Positions 8,873 through 17,292 of a stretch of DNA of 34,298 nucleotides are shown here, in pieces. The stretch is from positions 1-34,298 of the forward strand of contig CALVPR010000014.1 of NCBI GenBank assembly GCA_944351765.1, written 5' to 3'. The notes beneath the pieces were generated by a model. That model ran no database searches and was not told the origin of the DNA. It saw only the letters and a list, made by a program, of their open reading frames with translations. The first letter of the stretch is position 1, and the number at the start of each line of letters is the position of its first letter. Position numbers and translations under genes: made by a program. Source of the stretch: an uncultured Bacilli bacterium (GTDB taxonomy: Bacteria; Bacillota_I; Bacilli_A; RF39; UBA660).

Positions 8873-9262
8873 CTAAACGTCTAAATCTTCACTATCAAAA
8901 GGTAATGGACATAATTCTTCTTTTGTATATGTCTTATATTCACCTTTATTATTATATAAAATTATTTCTGTATCATTATTAAAAAATTCGCTAAATACCT
9001 GTCTGCATATAAAACAACAACTACTTATTTTAAGACTATCTACCATTACATGTAACTTTTTAAAGTCACCTTTTCTATATCCATCACTTATTGCTTTAAA
9101 TATGGCTACTCTCTCTGCACATACAGTTGCTCCGTATGATGCATTTTCAATATTAACACCAGTATAAATTTTACCATCAGTAGTTTCTAATATTGCACTT
9201 ACTCTAAAATTTGAATATGGTGTATAAGCTTTATTTAATAATTCTAATAATTTATCTTTCAT
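8873..9262 (-). CDS. cdd: Cytidine deaminase
   Basis: Zinc hydrolase converting (deoxy)cytidine to (deoxy)uridine in pyrimidine salvage. 129 aa, homotetramer type. The catalytic CAERVAIF (zinc Cys and proton-shuttling Glu) and the second zinc-ligand pair C-x2-C-RQ are present. The residue before this pair is Cys (SSCCFICRQ) where the family nearly always has Pro. The N-terminal AYTPYSNFRVSA is typical. It overlaps dgkA by 4 nt and has a GGAGGT ribosome binding site. Confidence 0.95.
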   Translation of the reverse strand: MKDKLLELLNKAYTPYSNFRVSAILETTDGKIYTGVNIENASYGATVCAERVAIFKAISDGYRKGDFKKLHVMVDSLKISSCCFICRQVFSEFFNNDTEIILYNNKGEYKTYTKEELCPLPFDSEDLDV

Positions 9263-9636
9263 TTAATTACCTCCATTATTTTAGGTACAAATATAAGTAT
9301 TCCTATAACTAAAGAAAATATAGATGCTGTAAGTACTGCAGCAGCTGCTACATCTTTACAAGCTTTAGCTATTTTATTATAGTCTTGAGTATATAAGTCT
9401 ACTACTGACTCAAATGCAGTATTAAGTAGTTCTAATACTAAAACTAAATTAATAAGAAGTACTACTACTACCCACTCTAACATTGATATTTTAAGTAAAA
9501 AGCTTAATATTACAGCAATTATACCCAATATTGTTTCTATTCTAAAGTTTCTTTCATTTTTAAATGTGTAAGATATTCCTTCTAAACAGTATCTAACACC
9601 ACGAAGAAAAGATTTATCTTTGTATTTCGTATGCAT
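9259..9636 (-). CDS. dgkA: Undecaprenol/diacylglycerol kinase (DgkA family)
   Basis: Small integral membrane kinase; in Gram-positives this family phosphorylates undecaprenol to recycle the lipid carrier for cell-wall synthesis. 125 aa with three membrane helices. Family motifs: NERNFRIE at the first cytoplasmic loop, ELLNTAFESVVDL carrying the catalytic Glu, and AKACKDVAAAAVL. Its start codon lies inside the end of ybeY (23-nt overlap) and is preceded by GGAGGAG, suggesting translational coupling. Confidence 0.95.
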   Translation of the reverse strand: MHTKYKDKSFLRGVRYCLEGISYTFKNERNFRIETILGIIAVILSFLLKISMLEWVVVVLLINLVLVLELLNTAFESVVDLYTQDYNKIAKACKDVAAAAVLTASIFSLVIGILIFVPKIMEVIK

Positions 9637-10057
9637 TAAGTAACTCCTCCTGTCTTTTAAACATTATTTTTTCTTCTTCTTCATTCATGTGATCATAACC
9701 AAGTAAATGAAGAATACCATGAGTTGCTAAAAAACATAATTCTCTTTTTACAGAATGGCCATATAACTTTGCTTGTTCACAAGTCTTATCAATTGATATA
9801 TATATATCCCCTAAAACCCTAAATTCCATTCCTTTTACATTATCTTCATTATCTTCTAATGCAAAAGTTATTACATCTGTTTCTCTATCAATGTTACGAT
9901 ACTTGCAATTAATTTCTTTAATTTCTTTATTATCTATTAAGATAATATTAAAAAGGCAATTTTCTAGATTCTCTTCTTTTACAACAAAATCAACGTAAGC
10001 TTGTAATATATCTAATTCTTTAATTTCTTTATCATAATTATTTATTATTTCAAACAT
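9614..10057 (-). CDS. ybeY: Endoribonuclease YbeY (rRNA maturation factor)
   Basis: Zinc-dependent RNase needed for 16S rRNA 3'-end processing and 70S quality control. The metal motif HGILHLLGYDH (H-x3-H-x5-H) is intact, preceded by LGDIYIS. 147 aa, standard length. The frame extends to a GTG upstream, but the ATG at 10057 has AGGGTGG ahead of it and overlaps the vanZ stop as TAATG, so this is the likely start. It overlaps dgkA by 23 nt. Confidence 0.97.
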   Translation of the reverse strand: MFEIINNYDKEIKELDILQAYVDFVVKEENLENCLFNIILIDNKEIKEINCKYRNIDRETDVITFALEDNEDNVKGMEFRVLGDIYISIDKTCEQAKLYGHSVKRELCFLATHGILHLLGYDHMNEEEEKIMFKRQEELLNAYEIQR

Positions 10058-10686
10058 TAAATCCACCCTAACTTATATAATCCAAATATATTTATATTAA
10101 ATAAATATACAACCATTAAAATTATTAATATTATTACTACTAAATTTAAAAACCAATTACTACTAAATACTTTTGGTAATTTAGACTTAATAGCATCTAA
10201 TCCTACAAATAATAGAAATCCTACTATACCTCCAACTAAGTTTAATATAATATCATCGATATCAAAAACTCTTCCTATGTACATTTGAACAAATTCAATT
10301 GTTGTTGATACAATAAGTGTAAGAAAGGCAATTGTTCCAAACTTCCTATTTTTTAAATAATATGAAGCAAAGAATCCATACGGTATAAACATAACGATAT
10401 TACCAATAATATTTCTTATAAATTTATAACTTCCTACATCATACCTAAAAATTTCTTTAAAAGGTATAAAATTATTAGTTCCATAGTTTACATCTTGAAA
10501 AGTTACTACATGGAACAAACACAGTATATAAATCATAAACATTAAGCCTAGTAATTCTTTATATAAGCAAAAACTCTTTTTATTTCTAGTTACATATGCA
10601 AGTCTTAATGTTGATACTATTACTGTTATAATAATTACCATTGGCCAAATATCTGGTAATATATCATAAATTACATCTCTTACCAT
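10057..10686 (-). CDS. VanZ-like family membrane protein
   Basis: 209-aa integral membrane protein of the VanZ-like family (VanZ gives low-level teicoplanin resistance; most relatives are uncharacterised). Visible features: about five or six membrane helices, NFIPFKEI, NIVMFIPYGFF in the second half, then the family signature STTIEFVQMYIGRVFDIDDIILN followed by GGIVG. Shine-Dalgarno GGAGGTTGT precedes ATG. It is the first gene of the string ending in PAP2 and follows the rplT terminator, so a weak promoter is expected in 10690-10755, but I saw no clear one. Confidence 0.9.
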   Translation of the reverse strand: MVRDVIYDILPDIWPMVIIITVIVSTLRLAYVTRNKKSFCLYKELLGLMFMIYILCLFHVVTFQDVNYGTNNFIPFKEIFRYDVGSYKFIRNIIGNIVMFIPYGFFASYYLKNRKFGTIAFLTLIVSTTIEFVQMYIGRVFDIDDIILNLVGGIVGFLLFVGLDAIKSKLPKVFSSNWFLNLVVIILIILMVVYLFNINIFGLYKLGWI

Positions 10687-10761
10687 CTAAAACAACCTCC
10701 AATTTATCTATATTAATTTTACTACGTTTTTAAAGTTTTGTATACCTTTTAAAAAGAAAAA

Positions 10762-10783
10762 AATATTAGTTTTACCTAATATT
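10762..10783 (-). terminator. Intrinsic terminator of the infC-rpmI-rplT operon
   Basis: AATATTAG (10762-10769) pairs with CTAATATT (10776-10783) around a 6-nt loop; the minus strand continues with TTTTTTCTTTTT. It directly follows the rplT stop. Confidence 0.9.
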
Positions 10784-11290
10784 TTATTTTTCTTCTTTTT
10801 TAGTTGTTTTTTTAGCAGTAGTAGTCTTTTTAGTTGTTTCTTTCTTTTCAGTAGTTTTCTTTTCTTTAACTTCTACTTTTTCTTCTGATTTCTTTTCTGC
10901 TTTGGTTTCTGCTGCTTTTGGTTCATATTTTTTACCATTTAAAGCATCTTTTGCAATTTTAACCATTTCTGTAAATGATGCACTGTCATTAATTGCAATT
11001 TCACTTAACATCTTTCTATTAATTTCAATACCTGCTTTATTTAATCCCTCAATAAATCTAGAATATGAAATTTCATTTTCTCTACAAGCAGCATTAATTC
11101 TTGTAATCCATAATTTTCTAAAGTTTCTCTTATTTTGTCTTCTATCTCTAAATGCATATTGTCCTGAATGCATTAATTGTTCATGAGCAGTTTTATATAA
11201 TCTATGTTTACTACCAAAATAACCTTTTGCTTCTTTTAATACTTTTTTTCTTCTAGCACGTGCTACAGTGCCACCTTTAACTCTTGTCAT
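10784..11290 (-). CDS. rplT: 50S ribosomal protein L20 with a long charged tail
   Basis: Ribosomal protein needed for early 50S assembly; in Firmicutes it also represses its own operon by binding the infC leader. The canonical part is residues 1-118 ([18 protein letters not shown]...[13 protein letters not shown]...[23 protein letters not shown]). L20 is normally about 118 aa; here some 50 extra residues follow, almost entirely Lys, Glu, Thr and Ala ([16 protein letters not shown] type). The strong start signal and operon position show that the main gene is intact. The tail is in frame and ends just before the terminator, so it is likely real, not a sequencing artefact. Confidence 0.97.
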   Translation of the reverse strand: MTRVKGGTVARARRKKVLKEAKGYFGSKHRLYKTAHEQLMHSGQYAFRDRRQNKRNFRKLWITRINAACRENEISYSRFIEGLNKAGIEINRKMLSEIAINDSASFTEMVKIAKDALNGKKYEPKAAETKAEKKSEEKVEVKEKKTTEKKETTKKTTTAKKTTKKEEK

Positions 11291-11308
11291 ACTGTTTCCT
11301 CCTTAATA

Positions 11309-11512
11309 CTATATTAAATCTTTAATTCTCTTATAATCTGATTTGTGTAATGTGCTTCCGTTTCTCTTTTGTCTTGCTCTTTTTGATGAATTTTTACCTG
11401 TATTATGTAATATTCCTTGTCTTGTAATTTTAATAGAACCACTTTTTCTTTTTCTAAATACTTTTGCACTTGCTTTATGAGTTTTCATTTTATTTTTCTT
11501 AACTTTTGCCAT
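11309..11512 (-). CDS. rpmI: 50S ribosomal protein L35
   Basis: 67-aa basic ribosomal protein. Typical L35 features: KMKTHKASAKVFRKRKSGSIK, HNTGKNSSKRARQKR and the C-terminal KRIKDLI. It lies between infC and rplT, the universal bacterial order, with a good ribosome binding site (AAGGAGG). Confidence 0.97.
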   Translation of the reverse strand: MAKVKKNKMKTHKASAKVFRKRKSGSIKITRQGILHNTGKNSSKRARQKRNGSTLHKSDYKRIKDLI

Positions 11513-11526
11513 AATAAGTCCTCCTT

Positions 11527-12048
11527 CTATTTTTTAGGTGTTAATTGCATAAAAATACTTCTACCCTCAAATTTAGGTTGAATTTCTACTTCTGATATAT
11601 CAGAAAGTTCATTACTAAATTTTTCTAGAACTTCTTTAGCAAGTTCTGGATGGGCAATTTGACGGCCTTTAAAGCGAATACTAGCTTTAATTTTTGAACC
11701 TTTTTCTAAGTTTTTACGAGCATTTCTTACACGAGTATCAAAGTCGTGTTTATCAATTGTCACTGATAGTCTAAATTCTTTAGTATCTACAATTGTTTCT
11801 CTTTGCTTTTTCATAGCTTCTTTACTTTTTTTCTTCTTTTCATAACGGAATTTATTATAATCCATTATTTTACATACTGGCGGATTAGAATTCTCACTCA
11901 TAAGTACTAAGTCAAATCCTGCATAGTTTGCTAATGTTAAAGCATCTTGTCTACTCTTTAATCCTAGTTGTTCTCCATTTGGTCCAATAACCATCATTTC
12001 CTTACATCTGATTTGCTCATTTATAAGGTTTAATTTTTCTTTTGCGAT
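11527..12048 (-). CDS. infC: Translation initiation factor IF-3, probable ATC start
   Basis: IF-3 binds the 30S subunit, keeps it apart from 50S and proofreads the start codon. N-domain: LINEQIRCKEMMVIGPNGEQLG; C-domain: KEFRLSVTIDKHDFDTRVRNA and FKGRQIAHPELAKEVL. The frame is open to an ATG at 12063 and beyond, but that ATG overlaps the only Shine-Dalgarno. GGAGGTG sits 6 nt before an ATC codon (12046-12048) followed by GCA AAA GAA. IF-3 genes are known for rare start codons such as AUU, used for autoregulation because IF-3 rejects them. I therefore place the start at ATC, giving 173 aa, the usual size. ATG at 12063 remains the alternative. Confidence 0.9.
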   Translation of the reverse strand: MAKEKLNLINEQIRCKEMMVIGPNGEQLGLKSRQDALTLANYAGFDLVLMSENSNPPVCKIMDYNKFRYEKKKKSKEAMKKQRETIVDTKEFRLSVTIDKHDFDTRVRNARKNLEKGSKIKASIRFKGRQIAHPELAKEVLEKFSNELSDISEVEIQPKFEGRSIFMQLTPKK

Positions 12049-12190
12049 ATTAAACACCTCCATAAACAAAAATGAATACAAGAACTGTATTCACTCACAC
12101 CAAAAAAACATTTTAAATATTTTTAGGCTTTTTACCTATTGCTACTCCGCAATCAGGTGAGACAAATACATCTTCTTTCCGTTTGTTCGC
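12049..12190 (-). promoter_or_regulatory. infC leader, probable L20-dependent autoregulatory RNA
   Basis: About 140 nt of leader between the promoter and infC. It contains a stable hairpin CCTgATTGC/GCAATAGG (12135-12157, one bulged G) and, just before the ribosome binding site, TGAATACA (12086-12093 arm) paired with TGTATTCA (12073-12080 arm) around a 5-nt loop. The latter is followed on the minus strand by TTTTTGTTT, an intrinsic-terminator shape. This is the arrangement of the Firmicutes L20 leader, in which L20 binding favours termination. The exact Rfam class was assigned from context, not searched. Confidence 0.7.
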
Positions 12191-12195
12191 TATTA

Positions 12196-12224
12196 ATTAT
12201 ATAGTAAATTATTGTAGTTGTCAA
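12196..12224 (-). promoter_or_regulatory. Perfect-consensus sigma-A promoter of infC-rpmI-rplT
   Basis: Minus strand: TTGACA (12219-12224), 17-nt spacer, TATAAT (12196-12201). All 12 consensus positions match, fitting a highly expressed ribosomal operon. Confidence 0.93.
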
Positions 12225-12304
12225 CTATTATATTTAACTTTTTATTCTTTTCTATTAATTAACCTATTATATATTCTTGAATATACTATATTAGGTGATA
12301 ATCT

Positions 12305-12508
12305 ATGTTTAATCGTTTTCTAGGTTTGTTAAGAATATATATTGGTTTTCGTCTTCTTTCATTAATTGGATGTGTAGTTATATCTATAGTTTTAACATAC
12401 CAATTAATTTTAACTCTTTTTATTCCCTGTTTTTATAATGTTATAATAGCATTAATATTATATTTAATATTTTTATCTTTATTATGTTGGACTATTTTTG
12501 GGTATTAA
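12305..12508 (+). CDS. Small membrane protein, function unknown
   Basis: 67-aa product, almost wholly hydrophobic, with two predicted membrane segments (about residues 17-33 and 36-64). I do not recognise it. Support for its being real: Shine-Dalgarno AGGTGAT at 5-nt spacing before the ATG, placement divergent from infC, and little overlap with coding DNA (only 17 nt, tail to tail, with the gene at 12492-13397). Against it: short length and AT-rich sequence where hydrophobic codons arise by chance. Confidence 0.5.
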   Translation: MFNRFLGLLRIYIGFRLLSLIGCVVISIVLTYQLILTLFIPCFYNVIIALILYLIFLSLLCWTIFGY

Positions 12509-13397
12509 TTTTATTATTATATCCCGCTATTAAAGCATCAGTTTTATAAATATAATCTAACACTTTTCGATGTTTTTTACACAAGTCATATTCTCTTTCA
12601 TTAACTTCCATTTTTGGGGGAAGAGCCATATATATAAATAAAAGTAATCTCTCATCTTCAGTTAATATATATCTACTTTCATACATTAGAAATAGTTCAC
12701 TAAAGTCAAAATCTAAATAATGATTTTTATAAAATATTAATAAATCATATATAGGACTATCAATCTTACTTTTATTCCAACTAATAAAATATGGTTTATC
12801 TTTTTTTAAATAATGGTCAATAGTTACATTATTATGAATATTGACTACACGCATTTTTTTCTTATCCTTTATTTTTTCATACCATTTTTCTAAACTATAA
12901 TGACAATAATTTAGCATTCCATATATTTTACCAATATTTCTTGCTATTAAATAATCACTCGGTGACATATATATACTTGCTTCAATTACTGTTATTAAAT
13001 CAGTATAATAATTATTTAAATAGGTTATTCTACCATCTAATTCTTCATATATTTCTTTATAATAATCAAAATCAACTTCTTTATAAAAAATAGTTTTACT
13101 ATGTAAAAGTGTTAATAAGTTTATTATATCTACTGCTTTTTGTTCAATTGGTTCATTATAATCTTCAATATATTCATACATTTCATACTCATCTGTCTCA
13201 TCAATTTTATTTGGATAATAATCAAATGCTCTTGATGTTAAATACTTATAAATATTATCTACATTCCTATTATTACCTTTCTTTTTAAATACAAAAGACC
13301 CTTTTTCCGTATCTATTATTCTAACATTATTTTTAATTGTTAGTTTTTTGGGAACAAGGGCATTTTTTTTGACTATACTTCTTATTTCTTTATCCAT
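12492..13397 (-). CDS. ysxE: YsxE/CotS-like spore coat kinase-fold protein
   Basis: 301 aa with the outline of the CotS/YsxE/YutH family, which has an aminoglycoside-phosphotransferase (kinase-like) fold and is tied to the spore coat. N-lobe: RIIDTEKGSFVFKKKG; hinge: YEMYEYIEDYNEPI; then HSKTIF and the catalytic-loop region VNIHNNVTIDHYL followed by FISWNKSKIDSPIYDL. The canonical HGDxxxxN and D-W metal motif are eroded (HNNVTIDHYL, SWNK), so it may bind ligand without kinase activity. It starts inside the spoVID-like gene (8-nt overlap); spoVID-ysxE is also the order in B. subtilis, which supports the call more strongly than the sequence alone. Confidence 0.75.
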   Translation of the reverse strand: MDKEIRSIVKKNALVPKKLTIKNNVRIIDTEKGSFVFKKKGNNRNVDNIYKYLTSRAFDYYPNKIDETDEYEMYEYIEDYNEPIEQKAVDIINLLTLLHSKTIFYKEVDFDYYKEIYEELDGRITYLNNYYTDLITVIEASIYMSPSDYLIARNIGKIYGMLNYCHYSLEKWYEKIKDKKKMRVVNIHNNVTIDHYLKKDKPYFISWNKSKIDSPIYDLLIFYKNHYLDFDFSELFLMYESRYILTEDERLLLFIYMALPPKMEVNEREYDLCKKHRKVLDYIYKTDALIAGYNNKINTQK

Positions 13398-14130
13398 TAA
13401 GTGGTGTAGGAATAATTACTTTATCACCTGGTTTTATATTACTAAGATCGTTATAATCCGCTAAATCATCTTTACTTACATTGTATTTAGCCATAATCTT
13501 ATCAATCGTATCATCTTCTTTTACAATATAAACATGATATGTTGAATAAGTTTCACCACTATCTAAATTATCAAATAAACTATTTTTTATTTCTGAAATA
13601 CTATCATTAACATTATTATTAATGTTTACATTCTCCACATTAAGTTCAACTTTCTTTTCTTCTTCAGTAGATTCTCTTACTTCTTCTTTTAACTCTTTTT
13701 CTTCTTTTTTATTATAAATAATACTATTTACAATTTCTGGTTCTTCTTCCTTTGTTACTTCTTTTACGTTTTCTTTAACTTCTTTTAAAGGCATTTCTTC
13801 AGCTTTAACCAAATCTCCTTCAATATATAAAGTAATTTTTACTTTTAATATATCATTATTAACAACACTATAATTAAAGTCATCTATGTCCACTACCATA
13901 TTATTTGTATCATATCTAGAATCTAATGCTATATCAAAGGGAATTGTATATTCAAATTTTTCACGATTGATACTTCCTTCAGTCATTTTATATTCTCCAG
14001 ATATAATAAATTTACCTGTTATTAAATCATCAGCTTCCATTTTATAATTATGTTCAATTGATATTGCAGTTATTTCACAAACTTTAGTTTTAAATACTAA
14101 TTCTTTTTCAAATGGTATAATTTTTTTCAT
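13390..14130 (-). CDS. spoVID: SpoVID-like spore coat morphogenetic protein with LysM domain
   Basis: 246 aa. Residues 1-115 form a beta-rich domain like the N-terminal SPOCS/DUF3794 domain of SpoVID and SipL (FEYTIPFDIALDSRYD pattern). Residues 120-190 are a Glu/Lys/Asn-rich linker. The C-terminal 45 residues are a LysM module (YIVKEDDTIDKIMAKYNVSK, then IKPGDKVIIP) that binds cell wall or lipid II. SpoVID drives encasement of the forespore by coat proteins. It is much shorter than the B. subtilis protein (about 575 aa), mainly through the linker. ATG at 14130 follows AGGGTGG; the GTG three codons upstream is part of that site. It is followed by ysxE. Confidence 0.8.
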   Translation of the reverse strand: MKKIIPFEKELVFKTKVCEITAISIEHNYKMEADDLITGKFIISGEYKMTEGSINREKFEYTIPFDIALDSRYDTNNMVVDIDDFNYSVVNNDILKVKITLYIEGDLVKAEEMPLKEVKENVKEVTKEEEPEIVNSIIYNKKEEKELKEEVRESTEEEKKVELNVENVNINNNVNDSISEIKNSLFDNLDSGETYSTYHVYIVKEDDTIDKIMAKYNVSKDDLADYNDLSNIKPGDKVIIPTPLNG

Positions 14131-14166
14131 ATAATCCACCCTTTCCTAATTAAAGGTATGAAAAAA

Positions 14167-14184
14167 GAGTAATTAATATTACTC
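14167..14184 (-). terminator. Intrinsic terminator of addA
   Basis: GAGTAAT (14167-14173) pairs with ATTACTC (14178-14184) around a 4-nt loop, followed on the minus strand by TTTTTT. It overlaps the addA stop and separates addBA from spoVID. Confidence 0.9.
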
Positions 14185-17100
14185 AATTTTTAAAATTACT
14201 GAATCTATAATAGAATATAAATATAAAGATACTGGTTTACCACTATTACTTCTTACAAATTCTTGGTAACCTTTTAACTGTAAAATATATTTATCATCAT
14301 CAACATTCTTTAATTTATAGTCAACAATATCAATATGATCATCATATTCTAACATTAAATCAATTATGCCATGATATTTAGTATCATCTTTAACATATAC
14401 AAATTCATATTCTTTGTATATTTTAGCATCCTTAATATTTTTAAATAAATCACTATTTACTAACTTATCTATCTTTTCTTGATAGAAATAATTATCTAGT
14501 TTAGTCATATTCTTAAAATCTGTATTTTCTAATATTTCATGCATTTTTAAACCTAGTTCAATATTATTTTTAGTTTCCATATCTATAAGTTCATGCATCT
14601 TTTTAGAAAAACTACTACTTTCTATTTCTATATTACTAATGTTTATATTTTTAACATCCAATTTTGTATCATTTTTAGAAATACTACTTTCAAAGTTACC
14701 TGATGCAATAATATTATAATCCTTAGACATTTTCAGTTTATCTAGTTCTACCTTAGTAATATAACTATCAAGTCTATTTCTAATCGAATATATTAAATCA
14801 CCAAGAGTACGATAACCTTCTTTTTTCTCATCTTTCAAAACTACTTCATTATCTAAATCATCTATATCTTTATTAGGTAAAACTACTACCATTTTTTCTT
14901 TAGCACGAGTTACCGCAACATAAAAAAGTCTTATTTTTTCAGAAATTTCTTCTAATAAATAATCATTTTTTAATAACGTTTTATATATTGTTTCACCAAT
15001 TCCTTCATCAAAAAATGGTGTAACTATTCCTATTTTATTATTATATAAAAATTTTTCATTTAATTCACCAAGATTAAATCTTTTATACATATTAGGAAAA
15101 TAACAAACATGATATTCAAGCCCTTTTGATTTATGAATAGTCATTATTTTAACAGCATCTCCAAAATCATTATTTACCTGATACTTCATAGTATAATTTT
15201 CTTTAACTAATTTATCCAAGTGTTCTGAAAACATTATTGGAGTATACCCTAACGTACCTAAAGAATTAGCCATATCTAATATTTTATCAATTTTAATTAT
15301 ACTAGTATCTATATTTCCTATTGTTATTAATTTTTCATAAAAGTCAAATTCTTTTATAATTATATTTAGTAGTTCGTTAACAGAAATATTGTTAATCTTT
15401 TTACTTATTTCATAACTTTTCTTATATAACTCATTATCTTTAAAGTTATTATTTAAAAAGTATTTAAAAATATTATCATCTGTCTCATTAATTATAAAAC
15501 TACGCATTAGACTTACAAATAAATATTTGAATGTTGTATCATATTCGTGATTAGCTATTTTTATAACAAATTTAAGTAAATTATTTAAAACATAAACATC
15601 CTTATCATTATTCATTTTTTCTTCTTTTAAAATATTCAAAGGTATTTGTTTATATTCAAAAATTTTCTTAAATAAATCAAAAGTAGAGGATCTATCTATT
15701 AATATCGCAAAATCACTATATTTTATATCTCTAAGGATCAGTTCATCTTTATCAAACACTTGATAATGGGATTCTACTTTCTTTTTTATATCATCGGCAA
15801 TTATAAAACATTCTATTTCTTCCATAGTAAATCCACTATCTTTATCATAGTCGTATTCTAATATATCTATATTATAATTTTGATTAGTATTTCCTTCATT
15901 TATATAAGCATTATTTCCAAATACCATTTGATGTGTACTTATATAATCGGCTCCCCCAATTAAATCACTCATAATTAAATTAAACATCAAATTAACATTA
16001 TCAAGTACTTCTCTTCTCGATCTAAAGTTTTTATTTAAATCTATTTTAATACCACCATTATTTACAGAATAATTATCATATTTATTTTTAAATATATTAG
16101 GGTTAGCATTTCTAAAACGATATATTGATTGTTTAATGTCCCCAACCATATAAACATTATTATTAGATATATAACTTATAAATTCTTCCTGCAAATCATT
16201 AGTATCCTGATACTCATCTATCATTATTTCGTTAAAACTATTCTTTACTTCTTCTCTAACTTCAGGAAACTCTCTTACTAATTTTATCGATAATAAAGCT
16301 ATATCATTAAACTCATACGCATCATTATCAAATTTAAATTTGTTTACTTTATCATCAAATTCTAAAATTATATCAATAATAGCTCTAATATAATCTTTAG
16401 TAAGTAAAATAGTATTTTTTATGTACTCTACATTTTCATATACACACATTTTTCCTAAATTCTTTATAACATCACTAAGTTTTTCTTTAACTTTTTTACC
16501 TTCATCACTAGTTCCTTTAGGAATTCTAGGGATAGACACACTTAAGGAATCTTTTAGTTCATCATAAGTATTAGCATTTAATAACTTATCTAATGCATTA
16601 TATAAATTATTCATATAGTCACTATCAAAATAACTAGATAATTCATTACATATTCCTTCTATTTTATCTCTTTCTTTTTTTATTAAATCCACATACTTAT
16701 TAACATCTTTTTCTATTTTTTCTAAAGTAAAATTTGTTTTTATATAATTAGATAAGTATTCTTTTTTGTTTGGTAGCATATCTAATTTATTACTTATTGC
16801 TAATATTTCTTTTTGAATATTTTTATCATCTTTAACACAAAAATCATCTATTAAATGTAGAAACAATTTATCTTCAATCAAATATTTATTTTCAAATATT
16901 TCATTCATTATTTCTTCTTTTTTTATAGCTATAACTGCTTCATCTATTATATTAACGTTAGGAGATATATTTAATAAATAATGATACTTTTTTACTATGG
17001 ATAAAGCAAAACTATCAAACGTTGTTATATAAGAAGCATCTATCATATCAAGTTCTGAAAGCAAATCTTCTTCTTTGGTAATTTTTTTTCTAATTCTTTG

Positions 17101-17292
17101 TTTCATTTCAGCTGCAGCAGCTTTAGTAAATGTTAAAAGTAATAGTTCATTAATATGTACTCCACCTTTTAATTTACGAATAACTCTTTCACTTAAAACA
17201 GCAGTTTTTCCAGAACCTGCTCCTGCACTAACGATAATATTACTTCCTTCTTCGTTAATTGCTAAACTTTGTTCTTTTGTCCAACTAGGCAT
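14179..17292 (-). CDS. addA: ATP-dependent helicase/nuclease subunit A
   Basis: Superfamily 1A (UvrD-like) 3'-5' helicase plus RecB-family nuclease of the AddAB double-strand-break resection complex. Visible in order: Q-motif and Walker A (SAGAGSGKT near residue 28), the Ia motif LLTFTKAAAAEMKQRI, the DEXX box MIDEYQDTNDLQ, GDIKQSIYRFRNANP, FRSR, TIHKSKGLEY and LFYVAVTRAKEK. The C-terminal nuclease has GIIDLMLEYDDHIDIVDYKLK (GxxD...DYK). 1037 aa versus about 1230 in B. subtilis, so somewhat compact. The ATG at 17292 with GGAGGTG is the start; it overlaps addB by 8 nt. Confidence 0.97.
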   Translation of the reverse strand: MPSWTKEQSLAINEEGSNIIVSAGAGSGKTAVLSERVIRKLKGGVHINELLLLTFTKAAAAEMKQRIRKKITKEEDLLSELDMIDASYITTFDSFALSIVKKYHYLLNISPNVNIIDEAVIAIKKEEIMNEIFENKYLIEDKLFLHLIDDFCVKDDKNIQKEILAISNKLDMLPNKKEYLSNYIKTNFTLEKIEKDVNKYVDLIKKERDKIEGICNELSSYFDSDYMNNLYNALDKLLNANTYDELKDSLSVSIPRIPKGTSDEGKKVKEKLSDVIKNLGKMCVYENVEYIKNTILLTKDYIRAIIDIILEFDDKVNKFKFDNDAYEFNDIALLSIKLVREFPEVREEVKNSFNEIMIDEYQDTNDLQEEFISYISNNNVYMVGDIKQSIYRFRNANPNIFKNKYDNYSVNNGGIKIDLNKNFRSRREVLDNVNLMFNLIMSDLIGGADYISTHQMVFGNNAYINEGNTNQNYNIDILEYDYDKDSGFTMEEIECFIIADDIKKKVESHYQVFDKDELILRDIKYSDFAILIDRSSTFDLFKKIFEYKQIPLNILKEEKMNNDKDVYVLNNLLKFVIKIANHEYDTTFKYLFVSLMRSFIINETDDNIFKYFLNNNFKDNELYKKSYEISKKINNISVNELLNIIIKEFDFYEKLITIGNIDTSIIKIDKILDMANSLGTLGYTPIMFSEHLDKLVKENYTMKYQVNNDFGDAVKIMTIHKSKGLEYHVCYFPNMYKRFNLGELNEKFLYNNKIGIVTPFFDEGIGETIYKTLLKNDYLLEEISEKIRLFYVAVTRAKEKMVVVLPNKDIDDLDNEVVLKDEKKEGYRTLGDLIYSIRNRLDSYITKVELDKLKMSKDYNIIASGNFESSISKNDTKLDVKNINISNIEIESSSFSKKMHELIDMETKNNIELGLKMHEILENTDFKNMTKLDNYFYQEKIDKLVNSDLFKNIKDAKIYKEYEFVYVKDDTKYHGIIDLMLEYDDHIDIVDYKLKNVDDDKYILQLKGYQEFVRSNSGKPVSLYLYSIIDSVILKIE

